Of a stretch of DNA of 23,165 nt, positions 6,188 to 14,792 are shown piece after piece. The notes below the pieces were generated by a model, which did not search any database, was not told where the DNA came from, and saw nothing but the letters and a program-made list of their open reading frames with translations. Every line of letters starts with the position of its first letter. The first letter of the stretch is position 1. Both the position numbers and the translations under genes were made by a program. The DNA lies in assembly GCA_030148045.1 (NCBI GenBank), contig JASBUE010000273.1, forward strand, positions 1-23,165, given 5' to 3'. Origin of the DNA: Candidatus Tenderia sp. Its GTDB lineage: Bacteria > Pseudomonadota > Gammaproteobacteria > Tenderiales > Tenderiaceae.

Positions 6188-7507
6188 ATGCATTATCGAT
6201 CCCGATCCCGATCCCGATCCCGATATCGATTCGGCCCGGCCGCATGCCTGTTGTTGGCGAGCGCACTGATGTTGAGTGTTTCTACAGTGCGGGCAGCGGA
6301 GGTGTTGTCTTTGGAGGCGGCGGTCACCGAGACCTTGTCCGCCAATCCGGGACTGGCGGCCATTGAGGCACGGGCGAAGGCCCTGGCCGAGTTGCCGGAT
6401 CAGGCCGGCGCCCTGCCCGATCCCAATTTGTCGCTGAATATCGCTAATCTGCCACTGGACAGTTTGTCCTTCACGCAGGAGGGCATGACGCAGTTTCAGG
6501 TGGGCATCACCCAGGCGTTGCCGTATCCCGGCAAGCTGGCCTTGCGTTCACAAGTGGCAACTCAAGAAGCCAATGCCGCAGAAGCGGAGGTGGAGGAGAG
6601 ACGGCTGCAGCTGGTCCGCGATGTCAAAACCGTGTGGTGGAATCTGTTCTATCTCGACCGGGCGCTGGAGGTCATTGACCGAAACCAGGATCTGCTGAAA
6701 CAGTTTATCAAGGTTGCCGAGACCCTTTATCAGGTGGGACGGGGGTTGCAACAGGATATTCTGCTTGCCCAGCTTGAGTTCTCCAGGCTGAGCGACAACG
6801 CCATTCGTATTCGGAATATGCGCGAAAACGAGGTGGCGCGTTTGAATGTGCTGTTGGATCGTCCAACGTCGGCGGCCGTCCGGCTCCCTGTTTCAGTGGA
6901 TGAAGAGCTGCCTCCGCTCATGGGCATGGAGACGCTGCAGCAGCGTGCCGAAACGACGCGACCGAGTCTGGCGGCGCAGACCGAACTCGTGGGGGCGGCG
7001 CGCAGTCGTGTGGAACTGGCGAGAAAGGATTATGCACCTGATTTTAAAGTGGGTGCGGTATACGGTCTGCGTAACGGCAATAATCCTGACGGCAGCAGCC
7101 GGGCTGATTTCGGCACCCTTATGTTCAGCATGAATCTGCCGCTCTACACGGACAGCAAGCAGGATCGCGCCGTCGATCAACGTAACGCCGAATGGATGCA
7201 GCAAAAACACAGTTTGCATGACCAGCGTAACCAGGTGGCCTCACAAGTCACGCAGGCCGTGACGGATTACCGGCGCGCCAGTGAGCAGACGCTGCTTTTT
7301 CAACAAGAAATCATTCCCCAGGCACGCCAGACCGTGGATGCCATGCTGGCCGGCTACCAGGTGGGCAAGGTTGATTTTCTCAACTTGGTGCGTAGCCAGA
7401 CTACGCTTTACGACTATGAAACCCAGTATTGGAAGGCCCTGAGCGCCGCCAATCAGGCCTTGGCCCGATTGGTCGCCGCTGTCGGTGAGGAAAATGTTTA
7501 TGAATAA
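6188..7507 (+). CDS. cusC: TolC-family outer membrane channel of Cu/Ag efflux system (CusC-like)
   Basis: About 439 residues. After a short basic N-region comes a hydrophobic signal (AACLLLASALMLSVSTVRAA), then two outer-membrane efflux repeats: LSLEAAVTETLSANPGLAAIEARAKA in outline for the first and RPSLAAQTELVGAARSRVEL for the second. The LPYPGKLALRSQVA segment is typical of the CusC/CzcC branch. It forms the trimeric exit duct of the tripartite RND pump made with the next two genes. The preferred start is ATG 6188, because GAGGAG at 6174-6179 lies eight bases before it. No lipobox Cys is seen. The first residues are an Arg-Ser repeat encoded by tandem hexamers. The stop overlaps the start of the adaptor gene, so the two are translationally coupled. 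Confidence 0.88.
   Translation: MHYRSRSRSRSRYRFGPAACLLLASALMLSVSTVRAAEVLSLEAAVTETLSANPGLAAIEARAKALAELPDQAGALPDPNLSLNIANLPLDSLSFTQEGMTQFQVGITQALPYPGKLALRSQVATQEANAAEAEVEERRLQLVRDVKTVWWNLFYLDRALEVIDRNQDLLKQFIKVAETLYQVGRGLQQDILLAQLEFSRLSDNAIRIRNMRENEVARLNVLLDRPTSAAVRLPVSVDEELPPLMGMETLQQRAETTRPSLAAQTELVGAARSRVELARKDYAPDFKVGAVYGLRNGNNPDGSSRADFGTLMFSMNLPLYTDSKQDRAVDQRNAEWMQQKHSLHDQRNQVASQVTQAVTDYRRASEQTLLFQQEIIPQARQTVDAMLAGYQVGKVDFLNLVRSQTTLYDYETQYWKALSAANQALARLVAAVGEENVYE
6195..6230 (+). repeat. Hexanucleotide tandem array coding (Arg-Ser)n
   Basis: Four exact copies of CCCGAT at 6201-6224 are flanked on each side by ATCGAT (6195-6200 and 6225-6230). They encode an RSRSRSRS tract in the positively charged N-region of the CusC signal peptide. 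Since the unit is six bases, slippage would change the number of Arg-Ser pairs without shifting the frame. Confidence 0.85.
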
Positions 7508-8984
7508 GAAATTTGTAATAGTAGCGGTCATCGCCGCCTTGGGTATCGGCCTTGGCGGAGGCTATTGGCTGTCCGGTTCCCGGGTCCCGGAACAGACGGT
7601 GAAGATGAAAAGCGAGTCATCCGAACGTGAAGTGTTGTTCTGGCGCAATCCCATGAACCCGGCCATCACCTCGCCGGTGTTCATGAAAGACGAGATGGGA
7701 ATGGACTACATTCCGGTCTACGCCGATTAGGAGAAGCCCAAAGAGAAAGAGGTGTTGTTCTGGCGCAATCCCATGAACCCGGCCATCACCTCGCCGGTGT
7801 TCATGAAGGATGAGATGGGGATGGACTATATTCCCGTATACGCCGACGGCGGCGCGGATGGCGAGCCGGCGGGTACCGTGACGATTGACCCCGTCGTTGT
7901 GCAGAACATCGGTGTGCGCACGGCGACCGCGGAAATACGCGATCTGTCACGCACGCTGAACGGTCTGGGGCGGATTGATTTCAATGAGCAACGTTTGACC
8001 CGTCTACATCCCAAAACCTCGGGTTGGATAGAGAGGTTGAGAATCGACGAAACCGGCACCCAGGTCAGCAAGGGCACCATCCTGCTCGACATCTATTCCC
8101 CCGAGCTGGTGGCGGCGCAGCAGGAGTTCCTGGTGGCTCTCGATAACTGGGAGGCGGCGCGCAGCGGTGCCGCTGCGCAAGTGAAAAGGAGCGCCGCAAC
8201 GGTTCTGGAAAGCGCCCGCGAACGCCTGCATTTGTTCGATGTGCCGGCCCACCAGATCAAAGAGCTGGAACAGAGCCGCAAGATCAAGAAACAACTTCAT
8301 ATCCATTCGCCCTTCGAAGGCCGGGTCATGCACATCGGCGCACGCGAGGGTCAGTATGTCTCTCCTAAGGATGAACTCTATCTCATCGCCGATCTGAGCC
8401 GTATCTGGGTCAATGTCGATGTGTTCGAGGATGAGTTGAACTGGTTGAAGGTGGGTGACCGCGCCGAGATGCGCGTACGTGCCAAACCGGGTCGAACCTA
8501 TGAGGGCAGGGTGACGTTCATTCATCCGGTGTTGAACCGCCAGAGCCGTACGGTGCAGGTACGGCTGGAATTCGACAATCCGGACCTGTCGCTCAAACCG
8601 GGGATGTTTTCCAACGTGACACTCTATACCGATACGCGGCCCAATGCCGTGGTGGTTCCCAGTGAGGCGATTGTGCGTTCCGGCAGCCGTGAACAGCTGT
8701 TTGTGGTGCGTGGCCCCGGCAAGTTTGAGCCGCGCGAGGCAACCCTGGGTGTCAGCGCCGAGGGATTTACGCAGATCCTCGAGGGCATTCAAGCTGGAGA
8801 GCAGGTGGTGACCTCGAGCCAGTTCCTCATCGACTCCGAATCCAAGCTGCGTGAAGCCACGGCCAAGATGATGGAGGCCATGGCCGGCGGTGGTGAAGAC
8901 GGTACTGCTGATATGGCTGATATGGATATGGACGACATGGATATGGAAGACATGTCCATGGAGGAGTCGAACGATGATCGCTAG
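7500..8984 (+). pseudogene. cusB: Periplasmic adaptor of Cu/Ag RND pump (CusB-like), in-frame TAG at 7728
   Basis: Membrane-fusion protein linking the RND pump to the outer channel. The order is an N-terminal membrane anchor (about residues 4-25), a Cys-free heavy-metal-binding domain, a TAG at 7728-7730 (residue 77), a second identical metal-binding domain, then barrel, lipoyl (GWIERLRIDETGTQVSKG) and helical hairpin regions, and a Met/Asp-rich tail (MDMDDMDMEDMSMEESN). Both halves are in the same frame, so replacing TAG by a sense codon gives a normal 494-residue protein with linker YAD-x-EKPKEKEV. Without read-through the second part (from GTG 7752) would have no signal or anchor. The best start is ATG 7500, nine bases after GTGAGG; ATG 7494 is an alternative. 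The gene overlaps cusA by 11 bases, so the operon organisation is intact. I label it pseudogene only because of the stop. Confidence 0.8.
7629..7847 (+). repeat. Tandem duplication of a 99-base metal-binding domain segment
   Basis: Segments 7629-7727 and 7749-7847 are 120 bases (40 codons) apart. They encode the same 33 residues, which contain FWRNPMNPAITSP and DEMGMDYIPVY. They differ at eight codons, all at synonymous third positions, and a run of 18 codons is identical in DNA. The nonsense codon follows the first copy immediately. Confidence 0.93.
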
Positions 8985-11900
8985 TATTATCGATGCCTCC
9001 CTGCGTAATCGTTTTCTGGTCATCATCGCCACCGTCATCGCCGTGGCGGTAGGGCTGTGGTCGATGAAAAATACGCCCCTGGATGCGATCCCCGACTTGT
9101 CGGATGTCCAGGTGATCGTTTTTACCGAATACCCGGGCCAGGCGCCGCAAGTGGTGGAGGACCAGGTGACCTATCCCTTGACCACGGCGATGTTGGCCGT
9201 GCCCAATGCCAAGGTGGTGCGGGGTTACTCCTTCTTCGGTTTCTCCTTCGTCTACATCATATTTGAAGATGGTACCGATATGTACTGGGCCCGCTCGCGG
9301 GTGCTGGAGTACCTCAACTATGTCAGCGGCCGCCTGCCTGAAGGCCTTTCCCCGTCATTGGGGCCGGATGCCACGGGGGTCGGTTGGGTCTATGAATACG
9401 CCCTGGTGGACAAGAGCGGCCGGCACGACCTTGCGCAGCTGCGTTCCATCCAGGACTTGTATCTGCGCTACCCGCTGCAAACGGTGGCGGGCGTGGCCGA
9501 GGTGGCCTCGGTGGGCGGTTACGTCAAGCAATACCAGGTGGAGGTGGACCCGAATGCGCTATTGGCCTACAGCATTCCGCTATCGAAAGTGAAGCAGGCC
9601 ATTCAACGCTCCAATAACGATGTCGGCGGCAAACTGGTGGAGATGGCCGAGACCGAATATATGGTGCGGGGCCTGGGGTATATCCAGTCCATCGACGATC
9701 TCAACGTGATCCCGGTGGGCGTCGATGAAAACGGGACGCCGATCCGCCTGCAGGACGTGGCCCACGTTCACCTGGGACCGGAGTTGCGCCGGGGCGTGGC
9801 GGAGCTGAATGGTGAGGGCGAAGTGGCCGGTGGTGTGGTAATCATGCGCTACGGTGAAAACGCGATGGCCACCATCGAGCGGGTGCGCGCCAAACTGGAA
9901 GAGCTAAAACCGGGTTTGCCTGAGGGTGTGGAGATTGTGCCGGTCTATGATCGCGGTGGTCTCATTACGCGGGCGGTGGAAAACCTTGAAGAGAAGCTGA
10001 TCGAGGAATCAATCGTCGTTGCCATTATTTCCATCCTGTTCCTGCTGCATGCACGCTCGGCCCTGGTGGCGATCATCTCCCTGCCCATCGGCATCCTGAT
10101 CGCCTTCAGCATCATGAAGTGGCAGGGCATCAACGCCAACATCATGTCCTTGGGGGGGATAGCCATCGCTATCGGCGCCATGGTGGACGGTGCGATCGTG
10201 ATGATCGAAAACGCCCACAAGCACCTTGAGCAAATGGTGAAAGAGAGAGGCCGTGCACTGACTGCATCCGAACGTTGGGAGGCGGTGGCATCGGCGTCAC
10301 GGGAAGTCGGCCCGGCGCTGTTCTTTTCGCTGCTGATTATTACCGTTTCTTTCCTGCCTGTATTTACCTTGCAGGCCCAGGAGGGCCGGTTGTTCTCCCC
10401 CTTGGCCTATACCAAGACCTACGCCATGGCGGCGGCGGCCCTGCTGGCGATCACCCTGGTGCCGGTGTTGATGGGGTATTTCATCCGCGGCAAGATACTG
10501 CCCGAGGCGAAAAACCCGGTCAATCGCTTTCTCCATTTCATTCACGCGCCTTCGTTGAGTCTCGCCATTCGCTGGCGTTGGCTGACCCTGCTGGCCGCCC
10601 TGGTGTTGTTGGGCGTGAGCGCTTATCCGCTCGGCAAACTGGGTAGTGAGTTCATGCCGCCGCTGAATGAGGGGGACATCCTCTATATGCCGACCACTTA
10701 TCCGGGGGTGTCTATCACCAAGGCCAAGGAGATCCTGCAACAGACGGATAAGATCATCAAAACCTTTCCCGAGGTGCATCATGTGTTTGGCAAGGTGGGG
10801 CGGGCCGAAACCGCCACCGATCCGGCGCCGTTGGCCATGATCGAAACCACGATCCGCCTCAAGCCAAAAGAGGAGTGGCCCGATCCGGACAAGACCATAA
10901 AACAGTTGATGGACGAGATGGATGCGGCGATCAAGTTTCCGGGCGTGGCCAACGCCTGGACCATGCCCATCAAAACCCGTATCGACATGCTCTCCACCGG
11001 CATCAAAACGCCTATCGGTATCAAGGTCAGCGGGCCTGACTTGACGGTGCTGGAAAAGGTCGCCGCGGATATCGAGCAGGCCTTGACGCAATTGCCCGAA
11101 ACGCTCTCTGCCTTCGGCGACAAGGCCGCCGGAGGGTATTACCTGGATTTTGATATTCATCGCGAAGAGGCGGCCCGTTACGGCCTTACCACCGGCGATG
11201 TACAGGATGTTATCCAGAGCGCCATCGGCGGCATGAATGTCACCCAGACCGTCGAAGGGCTGGAGCGTTATCCCGTCAACCTGCGCTATCCCCGTGAATT
11301 GCGTGACAACCTCGACAGTCTGAAACGGGTGCTGATTCCCACGCCCACCGGGGCACAGATTCCCCTGTCGCTGGTGGCGGATCTGGAGCTGCGTCGCGGC
11401 CCGCCCTCCATCAAGAGTGAAAACTCACGCCCCAATGCCTGGGTCTATGTGGACATCAAGACCTCGGATATCGGCGGCTACGTGGCCCAGGCCAAGAAAC
11501 AGGTGGCGGAACAGGTGGAGATCCCCGCCGGCTATACCCTGGTTTGGTCCGGTCAGTTTGAATACATGGAGCGGGCGGCGGAGCGCTTGCGCATCGTGGT
11601 CCCCGCCACCTTGCTGGTGATCTTCCTGTTGCTCTATTTCAATTTCCGCAACATTACTGCACCCCTGGTGGTGATGCTCTCTATCCCCTTTGGGTTGATC
11701 GGCGGTTTCTGGCTGGTCTATCTGTTGGGATTCAATCTTTCGGTTGCGGTGGCGGTCGGTTTCATCGCCATGGCGGGCGTTGCCGCGGAGATCGGCGTGC
11801 TGGTGCTCACCTTTATCGATCAGGCCGTGGCCAGGATGCGCAGCGAGCGCGGCGGAGCGTTGAGCGCCAAGCAGATCATGCAGGCGGTACACGAGGGCAC

Positions 11901-12111
11901 CTCTGAGCGTGTCCGTCCCATCGCCATGACCGCCACCGCCATTATCGCCGGTCTGTTGCCCATTATGTGGGGGTCGGGCACCGGCTCCGAGGTGATGCAG
12001 CGCATCGCCGCACCCATGGTGGGCGGCATGATCAGTGTCACGCTGCTTTGCCTGCTGGTGTTGCCGGTGATCTACGGTCTGGTGCTGCAGCTGCTGGAAA
12101 GAAAGCGGTAA
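8974..12111 (+). CDS. cusA: Cu+/Ag+ RND efflux pump, CusA-like
   Basis: A 1045-residue HME-RND transporter. The N-terminal membrane helix and PDLSDVQVIVFTEYPGQAP are family hallmarks. The Cu/Ag type is supported by three Met at residues 572 (LYMP), 622 (AMIETT) and 672 (IDMLST). From memory of the family I align these with the metal-binding trio M573, M623 and M672 of E. coli CusA. In TM4, GAMVDGAIVMIENAHK carries D405; E939 (GVAAEIG) is also kept. The third relay residue, Lys984 of E. coli CusA, appears to be Ile here (RVRPIAMT). The start ATG has GGAGGAG at 8960-8966 with seven bases of spacing, so the first possible ATG at 8890 is rejected. It overlaps cusB by 11 bases. It exports Cu+/Ag+ from periplasm or cytoplasm through CusB and CusC using the proton gradient. 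Confidence 0.93.
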   Translation: MIASIIDASLRNRFLVIIATVIAVAVGLWSMKNTPLDAIPDLSDVQVIVFTEYPGQAPQVVEDQVTYPLTTAMLAVPNAKVVRGYSFFGFSFVYIIFEDGTDMYWARSRVLEYLNYVSGRLPEGLSPSLGPDATGVGWVYEYALVDKSGRHDLAQLRSIQDLYLRYPLQTVAGVAEVASVGGYVKQYQVEVDPNALLAYSIPLSKVKQAIQRSNNDVGGKLVEMAETEYMVRGLGYIQSIDDLNVIPVGVDENGTPIRLQDVAHVHLGPELRRGVAELNGEGEVAGGVVIMRYGENAMATIERVRAKLEELKPGLPEGVEIVPVYDRGGLITRAVENLEEKLIEESIVVAIISILFLLHARSALVAIISLPIGILIAFSIMKWQGINANIMSLGGIAIAIGAMVDGAIVMIENAHKHLEQMVKERGRALTASERWEAVASASREVGPALFFSLLIITVSFLPVFTLQAQEGRLFSPLAYTKTYAMAAAALLAITLVPVLMGYFIRGKILPEAKNPVNRFLHFIHAPSLSLAIRWRWLTLLAALVLLGVSAYPLGKLGSEFMPPLNEGDILYMPTTYPGVSITKAKEILQQTDKIIKTFPEVHHVFGKVGRAETATDPAPLAMIETTIRLKPKEEWPDPDKTIKQLMDEMDAAIKFPGVANAWTMPIKTRIDMLSTGIKTPIGIKVSGPDLTVLEKVAADIEQALTQLPETLSAFGDKAAGGYYLDFDIHREEAARYGLTTGDVQDVIQSAIGGMNVTQTVEGLERYPVNLRYPRELRDNLDSLKRVLIPTPTGAQIPLSLVADLELRRGPPSIKSENSRPNAWVYVDIKTSDIGGYVAQAKKQVAEQVEIPAGYTLVWSGQFEYMERAAERLRIVVPATLLVIFLLLYFNFRNITAPLVVMLSIPFGLIGGFWLVYLLGFNLSVAVAVGFIAMAGVAAEIGVLVLTFIDQAVARMRSERGGALSAKQIMQAVHEGTSERVRPIAMTATAIIAGLLPIMWGSGTGSEVMQRIAAPMVGGMISVTLLCLLVLPVIYGLVLQLLERKR

Positions 12112-12116
12112 ATCTG

Positions 12117-12150
12117 TGTTTTTTTAACCTGTTCGGTGCGCTGGGCGCAC
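12117..12150 (+). promoter_or_regulatory. Stem-loop between cusA and the next gene
   Basis: GTGCGC at 12136-12141 and GCGCAC at 12145-12150 form a six-base stem with loop TGG. A T-run lies upstream (about 12119-12125), not downstream, so it is not a classical terminator on this strand. It may protect the mRNA 3' end or act as a weak attenuator before the next ribosome binding site. Confidence 0.35.
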
Positions 12151-12176
12151 TATTATTTAGCTAGGAGAGAAGTGAA

Positions 12177-12638
12177 ATGAAAAAGAGTCTGATGGCAATC
12201 ACCTTGGTTGGTGCGTTCACGTTGGCAGGCGCCGCGTATGCCGGCGGTAAACACGATCATGGCCACGATCAGGACGATAACGGCGGCAGCCATGGCATGG
12301 AACAGGGTGGCGGTCAGATGTTCTTAGTGAAGAAAGAGATCGACGGCCACCAGGTCAGTTTCCATGTCATGAAGGCCAAGCCGGGAAAACAGATGGGTGG
12401 CAGCCATGATTTCATGATCAAGGTGGAAAAGGATGGCGAGGTGCTCACGGACATCGTCATGAACACCAAGGTCGTGCATCCCAATGATGAATCCGAAACC
12501 AAGCCGACCATGAAGATGGGCGATTGGTTTATGGCCGGTTATGACCTGGGGCATAGCGGCAGGCACCAGCTGATGATCCTGTTCAAGACGGCCGACGGGA
12601 AAAAGCACAAGGGCGGCGTCTATTATTCCGCTGACTGA
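12177..12638 (+). CDS. Secreted His/Met-containing protein of the Cu efflux operon
   Basis: A 153-residue protein with a clear signal peptide (KKSLMAITLVGAFTLAGAAYA). A His-rich linker follows (KHDHGHDQDDNGGSHGM), then a compact domain with FHVMKAKPGKQMGGSHDFMI and PTMKMGDWFMAGYDLGHSG. It looks like a small beta-rich periplasmic domain, perhaps similar in plan to YtkA/FixH-type proteins, but I cannot assign it to a family with certainty. Position after cusA with RBS AGGAGA (about 12163-12168), and the Met and His positions, suggest a periplasmic Cu+/Ag+ binding function comparable to CusF, which it does not resemble in sequence. It is likely transcribed with cusCBA. Confidence 0.75.
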   Translation: MKKSLMAITLVGAFTLAGAAYAGGKHDHGHDQDDNGGSHGMEQGGGQMFLVKKEIDGHQVSFHVMKAKPGKQMGGSHDFMIKVEKDGEVLTDIVMNTKVVHPNDESETKPTMKMGDWFMAGYDLGHSGRHQLMILFKTADGKKHKGGVYYSAD

Positions 12639-12684
12639 TGGGCCGTCCTGAAGCGATAGCCTCATACAAGATAAAGGTAAAGTA

Positions 12685-13359
12685 ATGATTGAAATCATCC
12701 CGAACTGGCACCCGATCTTTGTCCACTTCACCGTGGCGCTGCTCAGCGTCTCACTGGGTCTATATGTCGTTGCCGCCGTCGTCGGCAGCGAGCAGCTGCG
12801 CCTGGTGGCGAAATGGAACTTGTGGATAGGGTCCGCCGTTACCCTGCTCACCGTGGCCGCCGGCTGGTATGCCTTTAACACGGTGGAACACGATACCCCT
12901 TCGCATGCGGCGATGACCGAGCACCGCAACTGGGCCCTGATCACCGTCGCCGTCTTGATACCCGTGTTGATCTGGTCGGTGGTGGCCGAGCGCAAGGCGA
13001 AACGGCTTGGCTGGGGCTTTCTCGCCCTGTTCGTCGTGGCCGGCGGCCTGCTGGCCAGCACCGCCTGGCACGGCGGGGAAGTGGTCTACCGTTACGGCTT
13101 GGGGGTGATGTCCCTGCCGCAGACGGACGCCCATGACCATGGCGCGCACGCGGAAGGTGATGGACATGCCCACGAAGATGCCGGGCACGACGACGGCCAC
13201 GGTCATGAAGACGCCGGCCATGCCCACCACGAGCCGGATGGCCATGCCGGTGAAATGCCGCCGGATGCAAGTGGAGAGATGGATTTCTCGGGGATGGATT
13301 TGGAGACAACGGAGATGGATATGTCCGCCTCTCATGACGACGGCCATGATCACGACTGA
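12685..13359 (+). CDS. DUF2231 membrane protein with His-rich C-terminal tail
   Basis: A 224-residue protein. The first about 145 residues carry four hydrophobic segments with HPIFVHFTVALLSVSLGLYV at the N-terminus, the mark of DUF2231 (YtkA-neighbour type) membrane proteins, and a conserved TAWHGGEVVYRYGLGV. From about residue 147 it is a tail very rich in His, Asp and Glu (DAHDHGAHAEGDGHAHEDAG and similar), ending with Met/Asp. The tail probably binds metals. The function of DUF2231 is not known; proteins of this type occur next to RND metal pumps and c-type cytochrome systems. It is the last gene of the cus-like unit, followed by a terminator. Confidence 0.78.
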   Translation: MIEIIPNWHPIFVHFTVALLSVSLGLYVVAAVVGSEQLRLVAKWNLWIGSAVTLLTVAAGWYAFNTVEHDTPSHAAMTEHRNWALITVAVLIPVLIWSVVAERKAKRLGWGFLALFVVAGGLLASTAWHGGEVVYRYGLGVMSLPQTDAHDHGAHAEGDGHAHEDAGHDDGHGHEDAGHAHHEPDGHAGEMPPDASGEMDFSGMDLETTEMDMSASHDDGHDHD

Positions 13360-13382
13360 GCTTGCCCAGCCGGCCGCGTCGG

Positions 13383-13402
13383 GGGGCTTTAGCCCCTTTT
13401 TT
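13383..13402 (+). terminator. Intrinsic terminator after the cus-like operon
   Basis: GGGGC (13383-13387), loop TTTA, GCCCC (13392-13396), followed by six T (13397-13402). It terminates the + strand operon and overlaps the last codons of the convergent sensor kinase gene, whose stop is at 13389. Confidence 0.8.
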
Positions 13403-14792
13403 CAGCCGTAAGCGGCAGGCTGAGGCTAAATTGGGTGCGCGTTTTGTCGGAACTGACGCCGATCTTGCCGCTGTGCGTCTCGACGATTGATTTGGCGATG
13501 GCCAGGCCCAGCCCCGCCCCCTCTCCCCGGCGTTGGCGCGAAGGGTCGACACGGTAGAAACGGTCGAACAGTTTTTCGAGATGTTCGGGCGCGATGGGCG
13601 CTCCCGGGTTCTCCACCGCTATATGGGCGGTCTCCGCGGTTTGTTTGAGTGTGACCTTCACCCGTTCGCCCGGCGGGGTATGGCGGATGGCGTTGGAGAG
13701 CAGGTTGCTGAGGGCGCGGCGCAGCATCAGGCGGTCGCCCCGAATCCGGGCGCCGCCTGCCAGCACCAATGATACCCGGCGTTCTTCCGCCCAGGCCTCG
13801 TAGTACTCGAACAGCTTTTGTACTTCGTCTTCGAGGTCGATGTCTTCGCTGTTGGGCGGGGTGAGCCCGTTGTCGGCCTTGGCCAGGAAGAGCATGTCGC
13901 CGATCATCTGCGCCAGGCGTTCGTACTCTTCCATGTTGGAGTAGAGTATCTCCCGGTACTCCTCTGCACTACGCCCCTGGGAGAGGGCGACCTGGGTCTG
14001 GGTCATCAGGTTGGTGACAGGGGTGCGCAGTTCGTGGGCGATATCGGCGGAGAAGTTGCTAAGCCGGGTGAACGACTCCTCCAGCCGCTGCAGCAGTTCG
14101 TTGAACGATTGCGGCAGCTCGATGAGCTCGGCCGGGACGCCCTCGACAGACAGGCGCGAACTCAGTTTGTCGGCGCTGATCCGGCTGATCTGCTCGACGA
14201 TACGGTGCAATGGCCGGTGCCCCCGCTGCACCACCAGCCATCCCATCACGCCCATCGCCGCAATGCCGCCGAGGATTATGGGCCACAGGATGCGCTGAAA
14301 ATTATGCAGAAAGTTGAAATGGTAATTGGTGCCGACGGTGATAAGGATGGTGTAAGGGCCTGTGGCGTCCGGCTGGCTTGCCGCGATGCGGCGGATCAGG
14401 ACGCGGTAGTTGTCTTTTGCGTCGCGCCACTCCCGGATCACCCCCTGTGAAAGCCGCTCGTCGGCGGGCAGCGGAATCGATGAAAAGTCGGGGCTGGGGC
14501 TTGTATAAAGGGGGATGCCCGCGGCGTCGATCACTTGCAGCGAGGCGCCGTGGTGTCCCACCAGGAGATCGTCGAAGCGCTGCTCGATACGGGAGAGGTC
14601 GTCACGAGACTTGAGGGTGGTAAGCGATTGTTCCAGCGCTTGGGCGATCTCCTCGATTTCCTTGATGTCCCCCGAATAAAAATGGTTGTCGAGGGCGCGC
14701 AGGATGGCCCAGCCAAAGGCCAGGAACACCACCGCGGCGACGGCGCTGAACAACACGGTGAGCCGCAGCGTCAGGGATGCCGGTCGCCTCAT
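13389..14792 (-). CDS. cusS: Heavy-metal sensor histidine kinase (CusS/CopS type)
   Basis: A 467-residue transmembrane kinase. TM1 is at about 10-32 and a periplasmic sensor region follows to about 168. TM2 is at about 169-188, then HAMP (GHRPLHRIVEQISRISADKL). The H-box FSADIAHELRTPVTNL carries His253, the N-box LSNLLSNAIRHTPPG follows, and G-boxes are VENPGAPI and GEGAGLGLAIAKSI. LFDRFYRVDPSRQR is typical of the heavy-metal sensor kinase family, which senses periplasmic Cu+/Ag+. The start codon abuts the stop of the response regulator gene with no gap, so the pair is one operon. It is convergent with the cus-like operon and shares its terminator region. Confidence 0.92.
   Translation of the reverse strand: MRRPASLTLRLTVLFSAVAAVVFLAFGWAILRALDNHFYSGDIKEIEEIAQALEQSLTTLKSRDDLSRIEQRFDDLLVGHHGASLQVIDAAGIPLYTSPSPDFSSIPLPADERLSQGVIREWRDAKDNYRVLIRRIAASQPDATGPYTILITVGTNYHFNFLHNFQRILWPIILGGIAAMGVMGWLVVQRGHRPLHRIVEQISRISADKLSSRLSVEGVPAELIELPQSFNELLQRLEESFTRLSNFSADIAHELRTPVTNLMTQTQVALSQGRSAEEYREILYSNMEEYERLAQMIGDMLFLAKADNGLTPPNSEDIDLEDEVQKLFEYYEAWAEERRVSLVLAGGARIRGDRLMLRRALSNLLSNAIRHTPPGERVKVTLKQTAETAHIAVENPGAPIAPEHLEKLFDRFYRVDPSRQRRGEGAGLGLAIAKSIVETHSGKIGVSSDKTRTQFSLSLPLTAEKRG

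Noticed and set aside
6195..6230. CRISPR-like short repeats
   Set aside because: Hexamer tandem units with no spacers, inside a coding frame.
8004..9038. 344-residue minus-strand frame over cusB and cusA start
   Set aside because: His-rich translation is caused by Asp/Met-rich and other codons of the real gene read backwards.
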